Positions 9,605-19,786 of a DNA stretch of 64,000 nucleotides are shown here, one piece after another. Made by a program: the position numbers and the translations under genes. The notes beneath the pieces were generated by a model. It was not told where the DNA came from, ran no database searches, and worked only from the letters and a program-made list of their open reading frames with translations. Positions within the stretch are counted from its first letter, which is position 1; each line of letters begins with the position of its first letter. Source of the stretch: Pseudohongiella sp. (GTDB taxonomy: Bacteria; Pseudomonadota; Gammaproteobacteria; Pseudomonadales; Pseudohongiellaceae); contig JAUSCD010000015.1 of the NCBI GenBank assembly GCA_030651695.1, forward strand, positions 1-64,000, written 5' to 3'.

Positions 9605-10591
9605 TCAGGGACGCACGACTACTTCGATTCGTTGTCTGCAAGGACCCGGCCGGCAAAACGGGGCCAGCGGTCCTACTCCCTGCGCTTCCAGACGGTCTGC
9701 CGCGATACCCGCTGCAATCAGGCTGCTGCGCACAGTCTCTGCGCGCTCGCGCGAGCGCTGTATCTGCTCTGCAAGGGGTGCTTCAGCCTGCAAGTGTCCA
9801 ACAATATAAATGTTCAGAAGTGAATCAGCGCTCAGCACGGCTGCCAGCAACTCCAACCCTTCACTATCACCAAGCTCATCGTTTTCGTTAAACACAAGCC
9901 CGGGCACAACGGCCAGACCATCTTGCTCAAGGCGAGCTGCAAGCGCCTGCGGGCTCACGATCTGGGCCGCACGCTGCTCCGCCGCCTGGGATGCTGACAG
10001 TTCCAGAAACTCGACGTGAGCGTAAAGCCGTCGGTTTGCACGCGTCACTACATAGAGCGCTGCGTAGCCGCTGACCGTCTGTTGCTGCTGCTCGCTTTCA
10101 TAGGTGCTGGCCATATAAAACTGGCCTGTCTCCGGACCATACAGGATACGGTTACCAAACACATCGTTAGCCCAGAAGTTGCTACTGCCACAATCCCTGC
10201 CCTGGCAATTGAACAGCTCACGCTGATTGGCGCTCAACAACTGGGTACGGAAATGATTAAACACTTCCTGAGCATTAAAACCGTCAGGTATTTCATAGGT
10301 GATGCGCCGAAGATTGCCCTGAAAGCGCTCCGATTGACTTGGTGCCACGCGACCGGCGGCACGCTGCATGCGTCCTAACGCCAGGCTGTAGACCGCGTTG
10401 TTCTCAACGCGGTAATCAACGATCTGGGACCCGGGGAAGCGCTCAAAGCGCGCATAATCAGACGAACCCGCCACATCGGCGACCACAGCCTGACAAAACA
10501 CCAGAGCAGTGCTTATCAGGAACAGTCCGAGCCGCCGATATCGGGCAGAGAAGTCAGTGTTAAACATGGTGCCAGTGTCGCGATCAATCAT
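9605..10591 (-). CDS. DUF4892 family exported protein with OmpA-like C-terminus
   Basis: This is an exported envelope protein of unknown function. A hydrophobic signal stretch (LGLFLISTALVFCQAVVA) precedes a DUF4892-type domain (DYARFERFPGSQIVDYR). The last third (RSRERAETVRSSLIAAGIAADRLEAQGVG) resembles the peptidoglycan-associating OmpA C-terminal fold. The track ORF begins at 10735, inside the upstream gene. Two later starts are better: ATG 10591, 8 bp inside the DUF4389 gene with GGAGG 12 nt upstream, or ATG 10567, closer to the signal peptide. I chose 10591. The family assignment is from memory of sequence pattern only. Confidence 0.7.
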   Translation of the reverse strand: MIDRDTGTMFNTDFSARYRRLGLFLISTALVFCQAVVADVAGSSDYARFERFPGSQIVDYRVENNAVYSLALGRMQRAAGRVAPSQSERFQGNLRRITYEIPDGFNAQEVFNHFRTQLLSANQRELFNCQGRDCGSSNFWANDVFGNRILYGPETGQFYMASTYESEQQQQTVSGYAALYVVTRANRRLYAHVEFLELSASQAAEQRAAQIVSPQALAARLEQDGLAVVPGLVFNENDELGDSEGLELLAAVLSADSLLNIYIVGHLQAEAPLAEQIQRSRERAETVRSSLIAAGIAADRLEAQGVGPLAPFCRPGPCRQRIEVVVRP

Positions 10592-11201
10592 CCGTACGGA
10601 ATTCCTCCGGATCAGTGGTTTTTTTCTTTCGGCCTGTGGTACGTCTGCGTGCAGCGGCTGGTTCAGTGCTATACGACGCTGCGTCATCCAGCGACACTTC
10701 AGCCGCTCCGCTGACATTGTTAAAACCATCGTCATCGGCCACCGCTTGCTGCGCAGCAGTGGGCTCCGGGGCAGTAGGCTCAGTGGCAGCGGGCTCTGTG
10801 ACAGCAGGCTCTGTTGCTACCGGCTCTGTTGCTATCGGCTCTGAAACAACCGGTTCAACAACAACCGGTCGGGCAACTGTCGGTTCAACGGCAGGCTGCG
10901 CAAAGGGCCCGTCCGGCGAGGGCTCCAGAGGAAACGGCAAAAATGGAAATGGTTTCTGTTCACTGTTATAGGTCAGAAATGCCAGTATCTGAGTGACATA
11001 ACTTGCGAGATTGGCGCCCAGACGGCGCAGATTGATATTGTCCTCGCCGGTTAACAGGCTGAATATTATCTGGGCCAGCATCACTACCAGCAGGATGACG
11101 CCAGCGACATAAAGCGCAATCACAAAACCCGCCATAAACAATACACGAAACCAGGCTGACGGCTTTTTCAGGTTATTGACGATTTCATCGGACATTGTCA
11201 T
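10584..11201 (-). CDS. DUF4389 membrane protein with EP-rich repeat tail
   Basis: The first 100 residues hold the DUF4389 pattern: a hydrophobic pair of helices (WFRVLFMAGFVIALYVAGVILLVV and following) and NLRRLGANLASYVTQILAFLTYNSE. Function is unknown. After residue 100 comes a low-complexity tail built of five-residue units such as TEPVA, encoded by a 15-bp DNA repeat, and then a basic end (RRRTTGRKKKT). A start at ATG 11195 (third residue) fits the GGAGAG site better. It overlaps the start of the following DUF4892 gene, so the two are probably coupled. Confidence 0.72.
   Translation of the reverse strand: MTMSDEIVNNLKKPSAWFRVLFMAGFVIALYVAGVILLVVMLAQIIFSLLTGEDNINLRRLGANLASYVTQILAFLTYNSEQKPFPFLPFPLEPSPDGPFAQPAVEPTVARPVVVEPVVSEPIATEPVATEPAVTEPAATEPTAPEPTAAQQAVADDDGFNNVSGAAEVSLDDAASYSTEPAAARRRTTGRKKKTTDPEEFRTDD
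10762..10896. repeat. 15-bp tandem repeat in the DUF4389 gene
   Basis: Nine degenerate 15-bp units begin with GGCTC or GGTTC on the plus strand (GGCTCTGTTGCTACC, GGCTCTGTTGCTATC, GGCTCTGAAACAACC and others). Read on the minus strand they encode alternating xTEPx pentapeptides. The period is a multiple of three and the frame is kept, so unit gain or loss would only change linker length. Confidence 0.85.
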
Positions 11202-11263
11202 TGCTCTCCGTTTGATTCAAACACCAAATGACAGCTTTAATCTCCGCCATCCACTTGACTGTG

Positions 11264-12304
11264 TCAGCTTGACCGATCCATTTGCTTGGCGCGGTGCGCT
11301 TCGTATTCAACATCCAGAGCACCTTCGCCCAGCATCAGAGCTGAAATAACCTGACTGACCGGTTTACCCTCGTACACAATCTGATAAAGACCTGAAGCCA
11401 GTGGCATATAGACACCCAACTCATCAGCCCTTTCCTTGACCTGTTTCAGTGTGTTGACACCTTCAGCTACCTGGCCGATACCGGCAATCGCGTCCTGTAT
11501 CGACTTGCCTTCACCTAAGGCCAAGCCTACACGAAAATTGCGACTCAGCGAAGAAGAGCAGGTGACGATCAGGTCGCCGACCCCGGCCAGACCCAAAAAT
11601 GTCATAGGATCTGCACCCAGCTCGCGACCAAAGCGCGCCATTTCAGTCAGGCTGCGCGTGATCAGCATGCTGTTGGTGTTTTGTCCCATCCCTTTGGCAG
11701 ACGCCAGCCCTGCGATGATCGCGTAGATATTCTTGAGCGAACCTCCGAGTTCTACACCAAACATATCGTCATTGGTATAAACACGAAAATAATCTGACTT
11801 CAGAACCTCACGCACACGCTCGCGCACCGCTTCATTTGTGCTTGCGATAACAGTGCCTGTGAGGCTGCGCTTTGCTATTTCCCCTGCCAGATTGGGGCCG
11901 CTTAATACGCCAATCGGCGCATTGGGAGCCTCTTCACGCATGACCTGGCTCATCAGCAGGAAACTTCCGGCTTCAATGCCCTTGGTGGTGCTGACCAGCA
12001 TGGTATCGGCAGTTAACGCTGGCAACATGGTACGCACCACTGTACGGAAGTAAGCGCTGGGCACGGCTACAAACACCAGTCGACTGCCACTGACGGCCTG
12101 TTCGATGTCGTCTGTCGCGGTGACGCCGTCATGCAATTTATAGCCCGGCAAGTACTGGGCGTTTTCCCGGGTGGCGTTAACCTGGTCAACAAGTGCTTTG
12201 TTTCGCATCCAGAAGTTAACCTGATAACCATTTTGCGCAACAATATTGGCGATGACAGTACCAAAACTGCCGCCGCCCAAAACACTGATTGTCTGTGCCG
12301 GCAT
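11264..12304 (-). CDS. gpsA: Glycerol-3-phosphate dehydrogenase [NAD(P)+]
   Basis: This cytoplasmic enzyme reduces dihydroxyacetone phosphate to sn-glycerol 3-phosphate for phospholipid synthesis. The N-terminal nucleotide-binding motif ISVLGGGSFGTVIANIVAQNG, the VSTTKGIE motif, LSGPNLAGEIAKR and the C-terminal domain motif ELGGSLKNIYAIIAGLASAKGMGQNT are present. The length (346) is normal. It lies 97 bp after sthA and 62 bp before the DUF4389 gene, all on the minus strand. Confidence 0.96.
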   Translation of the reverse strand: MPAQTISVLGGGSFGTVIANIVAQNGYQVNFWMRNKALVDQVNATRENAQYLPGYKLHDGVTATDDIEQAVSGSRLVFVAVPSAYFRTVVRTMLPALTADTMLVSTTKGIEAGSFLLMSQVMREEAPNAPIGVLSGPNLAGEIAKRSLTGTVIASTNEAVRERVREVLKSDYFRVYTNDDMFGVELGGSLKNIYAIIAGLASAKGMGQNTNSMLITRSLTEMARFGRELGADPMTFLGLAGVGDLIVTCSSSLSRNFRVGLALGEGKSIQDAIAGIGQVAEGVNTLKQVKERADELGVYMPLASGLYQIVYEGKPVSQVISALMLGEGALDVEYEAHRAKQMDRSS

Positions 12305-12401
12305 CGATTCTCTCCTGCGGACATCAACAGCCCCATGCCGACGCCATTGACGACCTGAAGCTATTGATTTTAATCATTTTTATAAAATCGAATCACACTG
12401 C

Positions 12402-13787
12402 TTAAAATACCCTGTTCAGGCCATCAAGCGCAGCAATCCGATAGGCTTCTGCCATCGTGGGATAGTTGAATGTTGTATTCAGAAAATACTTCATGGTATT
12501 GGCAGCGCCCTCTTGTTGCATGATGGCCTGGCCAATATGCACAATCTCTGAAGCCTGGTCACCAAAACAATGGATCCCCAGAATTTCCAGGGTCTCAAAA
12601 TGGAAAATTATTTTGAGCATTCCAACCTGTTCACCGGTGATCTGACCGCGTGCGGTATTGTTGAAAAACGCTTTGCCGACCTCGTAAGGCACCTGTGCCT
12701 TGGTGAGTTCGCTTTCAGTCTTACCCAATGTGCTGATTTCAGGGATGGTGTAAATACCGGAAGCAACCCGATCGATGAATACAAAAGCATCCGTATCAAC
12801 TATCGCATTACAGGCCGCCCTGCCCTGATCATAAGAAGCACTGGCCAACGACGGCCAGCCAATCACATCACCGGCGGCGTAGATATTTTCCACAGCAGTC
12901 TGATACCGCTCATTAACCTCAATATGTCCGCGCGCATTGAGCTTGATACCCAGCTCCTCCAGGCCCATACCATCTGAGTTGCCTGTGCGGCCGTTAGCCC
13001 AGAGAATAATGTCACTCTTGATGCGTTTGCCCGAACGCAGATGGGTCACCACATACTTGTCGTGGTACTCGATTTTTTCATACTCTTCATTGTGTCGGCT
13101 GCGCACACCAATATCACGCAAGTGATAACTGAGTGCATCAGAAATTTCCCAGTCCAGAAACGACAGCAACGTTGACGCAGGATTAATCAATTCCACCTTG
13201 CAACCTAAACCACCAAAAATGGAGGCGTATTCACACCCGATCACACCTGCCCCGATTACAGTCACTTTTTTTGGCGAGTGATCCAGAGACAATATCTTGT
13301 CGCTATCAAAAAGGCGGGGATGATCAAAGTCTACATTGGCCGGGCGATACGGCCGCGAACCGGTCGCTATAATAAAATGGCCTGCTTTCAGCGACGGGCC
13401 TTTTGTTCCTATTTTGATCGTGTGAGCGTCCTGGAAAACCGCGTAGCCCTGAATGATCTCCACATCATTTTTTTCGAAATAGGTGCTGCGCAGATAAACC
13501 TGTTCGTCAATCACTCGTGCAGCATGCCGCATGATTTCCTGAAAACTGGGTTTATGCAGCGTGGCAAACTCGCGCAGCAAAGGATTGCTGCGGAACTGCA
13601 TCACCTGTTTAACAAAATGGCGTAAAGCTTTTGAGGGAATAGTCCCGAGGTGGGTGCAGTTACCGCCGACCTGGTCACGATCGGAAATCAGCGCTACTTT
13701 TTTCCCGTGTTTCGCCGCATTGATGGCCGCTGATTCACCGGCAGGTCCACTGCCAACCACAATGATGTCATACGTGTTTCGAGCCAT
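12402..13787 (-). CDS. sthA: Soluble pyridine nucleotide transhydrogenase
   Basis: This FAD flavoprotein moves reducing equivalents between NADPH and NADH. It belongs to the dihydrolipoamide dehydrogenase-like family ([57 protein letters not shown]). The motif [17 protein letters not shown] has threonine where redox-active relatives have the second cysteine, which is characteristic of Sth and not a defect. It has 461 residues. It follows nqrM by 27 bp on the same strand, linking NADPH/NADH balance to the sodium pump locus. Confidence 0.96.
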   Translation of the reverse strand: MARNTYDIIVVGSGPAGESAAINAAKHGKKVALISDRDQVGGNCTHLGTIPSKALRHFVKQVMQFRSNPLLREFATLHKPSFQEIMRHAARVIDEQVYLRSTYFEKNDVEIIQGYAVFQDAHTIKIGTKGPSLKAGHFIIATGSRPYRPANVDFDHPRLFDSDKILSLDHSPKKVTVIGAGVIGCEYASIFGGLGCKVELINPASTLLSFLDWEISDALSYHLRDIGVRSRHNEEYEKIEYHDKYVVTHLRSGKRIKSDIILWANGRTGNSDGMGLEELGIKLNARGHIEVNERYQTAVENIYAAGDVIGWPSLASASYDQGRAACNAIVDTDAFVFIDRVASGIYTIPEISTLGKTESELTKAQVPYEVGKAFFNNTARGQITGEQVGMLKIIFHFETLEILGIHCFGDQASEIVHIGQAIMQQEGAANTMKYFLNTTFNYPTMAEAYRIAALDGLNRVF

Positions 13788-13814
13788 GCTTCTTGTTCTC
13801 TCAGGAAATTACAA

Positions 13815-13997
13815 CTAGCGGGCAGATTCTTCGCAGCTTGCAGGCTTGCCGCCACAAACTTCGCAGTTGCCATCGATACCTACATTATTCAATCCACCAC
13901 AAGAACCTTTGAGCGGCGCCCGTCCGAACATGACACCAATTGCCATGCCCGCGACAACCAGCAACAGAATTATAAAACTGGCAATCAGAGTACTCAT
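13815..13997 (-). CDS. nqrM: Na+-NQR maturation factor NqrM
   Basis: This is a 60-residue membrane-anchored protein needed in Vibrio for assembly of the iron centre of the sodium-pumping quinone reductase. The track ORF starts too early. ATG 13997 has GGAGGA 7 nt upstream and leaves one N-terminal membrane helix (MSTLIASFIILLLVVAGMAIG). The rest carries four cysteines (GSCGGLNNVGIDGNCEVCGGK and SCEE), which fits iron delivery. It begins one base past the apbE stop codon and closes the nqr-apbE-nqrM block. Confidence 0.92.
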   Translation of the reverse strand: MSTLIASFIILLLVVAGMAIGVMFGRAPLKGSCGGLNNVGIDGNCEVCGGKPASCEESAR

Positions 13998-13998
13998 A

Positions 13999-15042
13999 TC
14001 ATTCCTCCATATACGCGCTGAATTCGGGGGTAAAACGCTCGATAAAACCATCACCACCTGCCTGCTTGATAATGAAATACACTGCCAGGCCCAGTCTGCT
14101 GGCCAACTCCATAGACTTTTCTTCGCCCATCACCATAAAGGCGGTTGCCAGCGCATCTGCGGTAGTCGCATTGTCCGCTATCACAGTAACGGCCGCCAGC
14201 GCGTGGCTGACGGGACGTCCGGTGAACGGATCGATTTCGTGCGAATATCTCACGCCATCCTGTTCAAAATAGTTTCGGTAGTCGCCGGACCCAGCCACCG
14301 CCAAAGACTCACCACGACTGTAAAAGACCTGGTAAAGCTGCGGCTGTTCCGAGTCAACCGGCCTTTCTATCGCTGGCACCCAGGTGCTGCCGTCCGGCTT
14401 GACGCCTTTGATGCGCAACTCTCCGCCAATCTCGATAAAATAACTCGTCATATTCAACGAATCAAAATACTCCGCTATCACATCTGCGCCAAAACCTTTG
14501 GCGATTCCGCTGAGATCAACATAGACCCGGGAATCCTTGCGCAGCTGAGGCGGTGACAAATTCACCTGCAGATGGTGATAACCAGTCTGCAGACGCAGGG
14601 ACTGGATTTCTGCCTCATCCGGTATGCGGGACTGATCTATCCGCTGACCAACCAAGGGACCAAAACCCCAACGATTTACCAGTGGCCCCACCGTGACATC
14701 AAAGTAACCGTCTGTCAGCTCACTATAATACAAAGCACGATCCACAACATGAGCCAATTCCTGTGATACATCAAACCACTCACCCGGCTCGCTGCGGTTG
14801 AAGCGGGACAGTTCGGACTCCGGCGCGTATGTTGACATCAGTTCGCGGTCTACCCGATACAGTCTTTGTTCTATGCCGGCAGCCAGTTCGCTGTCAGATA
14901 CCGAGTCAGGAAAGCCTGAGACCAGTATCTGGTACTTGGTGCCCATGGTGGCGCCGTTTAACTGATATATCTGCGGCGCGGCATCTGGCCGCATCCACAA
15001 CCAAATAAAATAGATAAGTAAAAACAGCAGCGTATAACGCAT
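13999..15042 (-). CDS. apbE: FAD:protein FMN transferase
   Basis: It covalently attaches FMN from FAD to threonines in flavoproteins such as NqrB and NqrC. Family motifs seen are GATMGTKYQI, DVTVGPLVNRWGFGP, VDLSGIAKGFGADVI and TADALATAFMVMG. The N-terminus (RYTLLFLLIYFIWLW) is a signal anchor without a lipobox cysteine. The track start at 15150 lies within a terminator hairpin, so I prefer ATG 15042, which gives 347 residues, although no strong ribosome site is seen there. It is directly upstream of nqrM and downstream of nqrF. Confidence 0.92.
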   Translation of the reverse strand: MRYTLLFLLIYFIWLWMRPDAAPQIYQLNGATMGTKYQILVSGFPDSVSDSELAAGIEQRLYRVDRELMSTYAPESELSRFNRSEPGEWFDVSQELAHVVDRALYYSELTDGYFDVTVGPLVNRWGFGPLVGQRIDQSRIPDEAEIQSLRLQTGYHHLQVNLSPPQLRKDSRVYVDLSGIAKGFGADVIAEYFDSLNMTSYFIEIGGELRIKGVKPDGSTWVPAIERPVDSEQPQLYQVFYSRGESLAVAGSGDYRNYFEQDGVRYSHEIDPFTGRPVSHALAAVTVIADNATTADALATAFMVMGEEKSMELASRLGLAVYFIIKQAGGDGFIERFTPEFSAYMEE

Positions 15043-15130
15043 GCGCTTGATTAAAGCCAATGCGCGATTTACCACTACGTTATTCTGCAAGGCACGCTCC
15101 ACAATCCAAACTCTCCGTGTTATCAAAACA

Positions 15131-15175
15131 AACAGGGGAGCGGCTTCCACGTTAAAGTAGCCTGACTCCCCTGTT
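15131..15175 (-). terminator. Intrinsic terminator between nqrF and apbE
   Basis: On the minus strand AACAGGGGAG pairs with CTCCCCTGTT ten for ten, with an inner GGCT/AGCC pair. A T-rich run (TGTTTTG) follows. It lies after the nqrF stop and before the chosen apbE start, so it probably ends or attenuates the nqrABCDEF transcript ahead of apbE-nqrM. Confidence 0.75.
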
Positions 15176-15208
15176 ATTTATGTCATCGATTTTTAAACCT
15201 GATCAGAA

Positions 15209-16435
15209 TCAGGAGAATTCATCCAGCGCGATATTTTCGTCTTCGACGCCCAGACTTTTCAACATCTTGATACAGGACGCGTTCATGATGGGCGGACCAC
15301 ACATGTAGTACTCACAATCTTCCGGTGCCGGATGATCTTTCAGGTAGTGGTCGTGCACCACATTGTGAATAAAGCCTGTGTAACCAGTCCAGTTGTCTTC
15401 AGGCTGGGGCTCTGAAAGCGCCACATGCCATACAAAATTATCATGCTCAGCTGCAAGGCGATCAAAGTCCTCCACATAGAACATTTCTTTTTTGCTGCGC
15501 GCACCATACCAGAAGGTAATTTTGCGTTTGCTGTTCAGGCGGCACAGCTGATCAAAAATGTGGGAGCGCATAGGTGCCATACCGGCACCACCACCAATAA
15601 ATACCATTTCGTTTTCGGTTTCCTTGGCGAAGAACTCACCGAAAGGTCCAAACACTTTGATCTTATCGCCCGGCTTCATGTTAAACACATACGAGGACAT
15701 GATTCCCGGCGGGTGGCTGCTGCGCGGCGGCGGCGTAGCAATACGGATGTTGAACTTGATCAAACCTTTTTCATCCGGGTAGTTCGCCATAGAGTAGGCG
15801 CGGATGGTGGTCTTGTCGCATTTTGATTTATGATTAAACAGCCCGAACTTTTCCCAGTCACCACGGAAACGCTCTTCGATTTCGAAATTCTTGTAGTCAA
15901 CTTCGTGAGGCGGCACTTCCAGCTGCACATAACCACCAGCACGGAAATCAACACTTTCACCCTCAGGAATCTTCAATACCAGTTCTTTGATAAATGTCGC
16001 AACGTTGTGGTTGGAGATCACCTCGCATTCCCACTGCTTCACGCCGAAGAATTCTGGCTCAACTTCAATCTTCATGTCCTGCTTGACAGCAACCTGACAA
16101 GACAAACGCCAGTGCTCCTTGGCCTCACCCATGGTGAAGTGGCCAGCCTCTGTGGGCAGCATGGAGCCACCGCCATCCATCACTTTGCATTTGCACTGCG
16201 CGCAGGTGCCGCCGCCACCACAGGCAGATGACAGGAAAATGCCTGCATCAGCCAATGTAGTGAGCAGTTTGCCGCCGGCCGGCACAGTGATGGCCTTGCT
16301 GGGATCACCGTTAATTTCAATTTTTACATCGCCGGAACTAACCAGTCGTGCACGCGCCGCGATGATCATGACTACAAGCAGCATGACGATCACGGTGAAC
16401 ATCACCACACCAGCTACAATCGTTGAGATATCCAT
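15209..16435 (-). CDS. nqrF: Na+-translocating NADH:quinone reductase subunit F
   Basis: This is the NADH-oxidising entry subunit of the pump. It has one N-terminal membrane helix ([22 protein letters not shown]). A ferredoxin domain follows with [2Fe-2S] cysteines in [16 protein letters not shown] and a fourth in WRLSCQVAV. The FAD domain contains RAYSMANYP, and the NADH-binding part contains [19 protein letters not shown]. Its 408 residues are standard. It ends the six-gene nqr block. Confidence 0.97.
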   Translation of the reverse strand: MDISTIVAGVVMFTVIVMLLVVMIIAARARLVSSGDVKIEINGDPSKAITVPAGGKLLTTLADAGIFLSSACGGGGTCAQCKCKVMDGGGSMLPTEAGHFTMGEAKEHWRLSCQVAVKQDMKIEVEPEFFGVKQWECEVISNHNVATFIKELVLKIPEGESVDFRAGGYVQLEVPPHEVDYKNFEIEERFRGDWEKFGLFNHKSKCDKTTIRAYSMANYPDEKGLIKFNIRIATPPPRSSHPPGIMSSYVFNMKPGDKIKVFGPFGEFFAKETENEMVFIGGGAGMAPMRSHIFDQLCRLNSKRKITFWYGARSKKEMFYVEDFDRLAAEHDNFVWHVALSEPQPEDNWTGYTGFIHNVVHDHYLKDHPAPEDCEYYMCGPPIMNASCIKMLKSLGVEDENIALDEFS

Positions 16436-16476
16436 TGTTACTGAAACCTTCTCACGTCAACGTTAATTAGAGTGGA

Positions 16477-17085
16477 TTACAGAGTCAGGCCACTGAAAGA
16501 CATAAAGCCCAATGACATCAGACCGGTGGTTATGAAAGTTATTCCAAGACCACGTAAACCCTGAGGCACATCACTGTATTTAAGCTTTTCGCGAATACCG
16601 GCCAGCAGCACAATCGCCAGCGCCCAGCCAATTCCTGCGCCAAGACCGTACACAACACTCTCAGGGAATGTATAGCTGCGCTCAACCATAAACAGCGAGG
16701 CACCCATGATGGCGCAGTTCACTGTAATCAGCGGCAGGAAGATACCCAGAGCGTTGTAGAGTGCCGGCACAAACTTGTCCAGAAACATCTCCAGAATCTG
16801 TACGATGCCGGCGATAACGCCGATGTAACACAGGAACCCGAGGAAACTCAGATCCATATCCGGCAAGCCAGCCCAAGCCAACGCGCCGTCTTTCAGCAGA
16901 TAGTTGAAAATAAGGTTGTTAACCGGAACAGTAATAACCTGAACAACAACAACGGCGATACCCAGACCAATTGCAGTATCCACTTTTTTGGATACAGCCA
17001 GAAAGGTACACATACCGAGGAACAGCATAAGTGCCATGTTTTCCACAAAAATGGCACTGACCAGAAGACTCAGATAATGTTCCAT
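16477..17085 (-). CDS. nqrE: Na+-translocating NADH:quinone reductase subunit E
   Basis: This is an integral membrane subunit with six predicted helices, paired with NqrD around a membrane iron centre. The N-terminus [25 protein letters not shown] and the motif [19 protein letters not shown] are signature segments, including conserved cysteines proposed to bind iron. It has 202 residues. Two bases separate it from nqrD, so translation is likely coupled. Confidence 0.97.
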   Translation of the reverse strand: MEHYLSLLVSAIFVENMALMLFLGMCTFLAVSKKVDTAIGLGIAVVVVQVITVPVNNLIFNYLLKDGALAWAGLPDMDLSFLGFLCYIGVIAGIVQILEMFLDKFVPALYNALGIFLPLITVNCAIMGASLFMVERSYTFPESVVYGLGAGIGWALAIVLLAGIREKLKYSDVPQGLRGLGITFITTGLMSLGFMSFSGLTL

Positions 17086-17087
17086 TA

Positions 17088-17753
17088 TTAATGAGCTCCC
17101 TTCTCAGCAGTGTGGGCAGACATAGGATAATCATTCTTTTCAATCTGTTCCGCATTACGCTCACGCAGAATCCAGATAAAGAAACCAATAATAAAAAACG
17201 CACTGGGCGCCAGCAGCATCAGACCATTTGGCTGATACCAGCCACCATTGGCAACAGTCGGCAGAATTGTGAAACCCAGCAAACTGCCGGAACCAAACAA
17301 TTCACGCAAAGTACCCACTACAATCAGTACCAGGCTATACCCCAGACCATTGCCTATACCATCAAGAAAGCTCGGGATGGGCGGGTTTTTCATCGCAAAT
17401 GCTTCAGCACGCCCCATCACAATACAGTTGGTAATGATCAGCCCCACAAACACACTCAACTGTTTGCTGGTTTCGTAAGCAAATGCCTTCAACACCTGAT
17501 CTACCAGAATTACCAGTGAGGCAATCACTGTCATCTGGATGATGATACGTATGCTGCCTGGCATGTTGTTGCGAAGCATGGAAATAAACAGGTTGGAGAA
17601 CGCCACCACTGTTGTCAGTGCCACACACATCACCAGGGTCACCTGCAGACTGGTTGTTACAGCCAGCGCGGAACAGACACCAAGGATTTGCAGTGCAATC
17701 GGGTTTTCCTTGAAGATCGGCTTGATCAGAATCGTTTTGCTCATCTCAGACAT
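17088..17753 (-). CDS. nqrD: Na+-translocating NADH:quinone reductase subunit D
   Basis: This multi-helix membrane subunit is homologous to NqrE and RnfE. Recognisable segments are [21 protein letters not shown] and [18 protein letters not shown], which carry the two conserved cysteines. Its 221 residues are typical. It lies 13 bp after nqrC and 2 bp before nqrE. Confidence 0.97.
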   Translation of the reverse strand: MSEMSKTILIKPIFKENPIALQILGVCSALAVTTSLQVTLVMCVALTTVVAFSNLFISMLRNNMPGSIRIIIQMTVIASLVILVDQVLKAFAYETSKQLSVFVGLIITNCIVMGRAEAFAMKNPPIPSFLDGIGNGLGYSLVLIVVGTLRELFGSGSLLGFTILPTVANGGWYQPNGLMLLAPSAFFIIGFFIWILRERNAEQIEKNDYPMSAHTAEKGAH

Positions 17754-17766
17754 CAGATAACTCCTC

Positions 17767-18564
17767 TCAGCCTTTTACTTCGTTATTGAGGAAGCGACCA
17801 AAACCGCGCTCGCCCAGCCAGAATGCAATCATGTTCTCGACACCGCGGCTGGTCAGTGTTGCGCCGGAAAGCGCATCAACCTGGTGAGGGCCCTGTCCGC
17901 CGCCCTTCACAACTGCAAATGCCACTTCATCTGAGTCTGCATCGGTGTAAATTTCTTTGCCGGGCCACTGCGCCTGCCAGCGCGGGTTGCTGATTTCGCC
18001 ACCCAGACCGGGAGTCTCTTTATGGTCGTAGAAGCCTATGCCCAGTATGGTGTTGCCATCGCCTTCCAGCGCCAGATACCCGTACATGATTCCCCACAGA
18101 CCATAACCACTAACCGGCAATACCACACTTTCAAAACCACCGTCAGCATTGTCTATGGTGTAAACCGTGGCATATCTCACACGCCGGCGGATTTTTGCTG
18201 TGTCCTGTTCCCCGGGCAGCGCATCGGAGAACGCCGGATCGTTGCGCGCGGCAGATTCACTGTAGGTCTGCGGATTCAGGCCAAGACGCTGCGCCTCTTC
18301 ATCGCTCAGGAATGTGCCACTATCCAGATCAACGATTCGCGCGTTAAAACGCTCGAACATCGACTGCACTTCAGCATTGGTATTAACCGCAGGATCAAAA
18401 AGACCGGCAGCAACCAGGATATTGCGGTTCCTGTCCAGAATCTGGTTTTCCGTCTGCATTGGTTTAAGCAGAACAGCCGCACCGGAAATAACAACCGAAC
18501 ACACAGCACATAGCAGCAATGCTACCTTGAGCGTGTTGGCGACGGAGTTGACGTTAGACGACAT
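17767..18564 (-). CDS. nqrC: Na+-translocating NADH:quinone reductase subunit C
   Basis: This subunit carries a covalently bound FMN on the periplasmic side. An N-terminal helix ([22 protein letters not shown]) is followed by a soluble FMN-binding domain. The attachment motif [16 protein letters not shown] is intact and contains the threonine modified by ApbE, which is encoded nearby. Its start overlaps the nqrB stop by 11 bp. Confidence 0.97.
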   Translation of the reverse strand: MSSNVNSVANTLKVALLLCAVCSVVISGAAVLLKPMQTENQILDRNRNILVAAGLFDPAVNTNAEVQSMFERFNARIVDLDSGTFLSDEEAQRLGLNPQTYSESAARNDPAFSDALPGEQDTAKIRRRVRYATVYTIDNADGGFESVVLPVSGYGLWGIMYGYLALEGDGNTILGIGFYDHKETPGLGGEISNPRWQAQWPGKEIYTDADSDEVAFAVVKGGGQGPHQVDALSGATLTSRGVENMIAFWLGERGFGRFLNNEVKG

Positions 18565-19771
18565 GGCGGGCGATCCTCCGTTGGATATTGGCTTTTACTA
18601 CAAAGTAGTCAATCAGCGGGGCGAACAGGTTACCAAACAGAATCGCCAGCATCATGCCCTCGGGATACGCCGGGTTCAGCACACGAATCATCACCACCAT
18701 AAATCCGATCAGAATGCCGAATACCCACTTACCTGTATTGGTCATGGACGCAGACACCGGGTCTGTTGCCATGAACACCATGCCGAAAGCAAATCCTCCG
18801 AGCACCAGGTGCCAGTACCACGGCGTCGCAAATCCCGGATTGGTGTCTGAGCCAATCATATTGAGCATGGTAGAAAACGCCACCATGCCAAGGAATACGC
18901 CCAGCATGATGCGCCAGGATGCAATACGGGTCACCAGCAGTATCACTGCGCCAATCAGAATGGCCAGGGTTGACACTTCGCCAATAGAACCCTGCATACG
19001 ACCAAAAAATGCATCAATCCAGGTCAATTGCTCGCCGGTGGCAGACAGAATCGCTGGCAACCCGCCGTTAGCGATCTGGCTCAGCGCTGTTGCGCCACTG
19101 AATCCGTCCACTGCCGTCCATACGGAATCTCCGGAAATCTGTGGTGCGTACGCAAAAAACAGAAACGCACGACCGGTCAATGCCGGGTTCAGGAAATTTT
19201 TGCCGGTGCCACCAAATACCTCTTTGCCAACAATCACCCCGAATGAAATACCGAGCGCAGCCTGCCACAGCGGCAGTGAGGGCGGCACAATCAATGCAAA
19301 CAAAATGGAGGTAACAAAAAAGCCTTCGTTGATTTCATGTCCACGCTTGACCGCAAACAGCACTTCCCAGAATCCGCCTACAATAAACACCGTGGCATAG
19401 ATCGGAAGGTAATACATGGCGCCGTGCCAGAAGTTATCCCAGATGCTGGTCGGATCATTACCGGCCAGTGCACCAATGAGCACACCGCGCCATCCTTCCA
19501 TCTCGGTAATACCCATGTTTATCATGGCCATATTGGCCTGATAACCCACGTTGTACATACCATAGAACATGGCAGGGAACACAGCCAGCCAGACGGTAAT
19601 CATGATGCGTTTGAGGTCGATACCATCACGCACATGAGAACCACCGACAGTCACTTTGCTCGGGGAATAGAAAATCGTATCCACTGCTTCATACAGGGGA
19701 TACATCTTTTCGTACTTGCCGCCTTTCTCGAATTGCGGCGCTAAATCATCAAGTATTTTACGCAGACCCAT
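18554..19771 (-). CDS. nqrB: Na+-translocating NADH:quinone reductase subunit B
   Basis: This is the large membrane subunit with about ten helices. It carries covalent FMN and riboflavin and contributes to the sodium channel. The flavinylation motif [10 protein letters not shown] is present, as are [27 protein letters not shown] and the N-terminal [24 protein letters not shown]. Its 405 residues are normal. It lies 15 bp after nqrA. Confidence 0.97.
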   Translation of the reverse strand: MGLRKILDDLAPQFEKGGKYEKMYPLYEAVDTIFYSPSKVTVGGSHVRDGIDLKRIMITVWLAVFPAMFYGMYNVGYQANMAMINMGITEMEGWRGVLIGALAGNDPTSIWDNFWHGAMYYLPIYATVFIVGGFWEVLFAVKRGHEINEGFFVTSILFALIVPPSLPLWQAALGISFGVIVGKEVFGGTGKNFLNPALTGRAFLFFAYAPQISGDSVWTAVDGFSGATALSQIANGGLPAILSATGEQLTWIDAFFGRMQGSIGEVSTLAILIGAVILLVTRIASWRIMLGVFLGMVAFSTMLNMIGSDTNPGFATPWYWHLVLGGFAFGMVFMATDPVSASMTNTGKWVFGILIGFMVVMIRVLNPAYPEGMMLAILFGNLFAPLIDYFVVKANIQRRIARHVV

Positions 19772-19786
19772 GGTGAGTTTTTTCCG

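Noticed and set aside
13571-13787. Loss of an active-site cysteine in SthA
   Set aside because: The threonine in [13 protein letters not shown] is the normal state for soluble transhydrogenases and not a defect.
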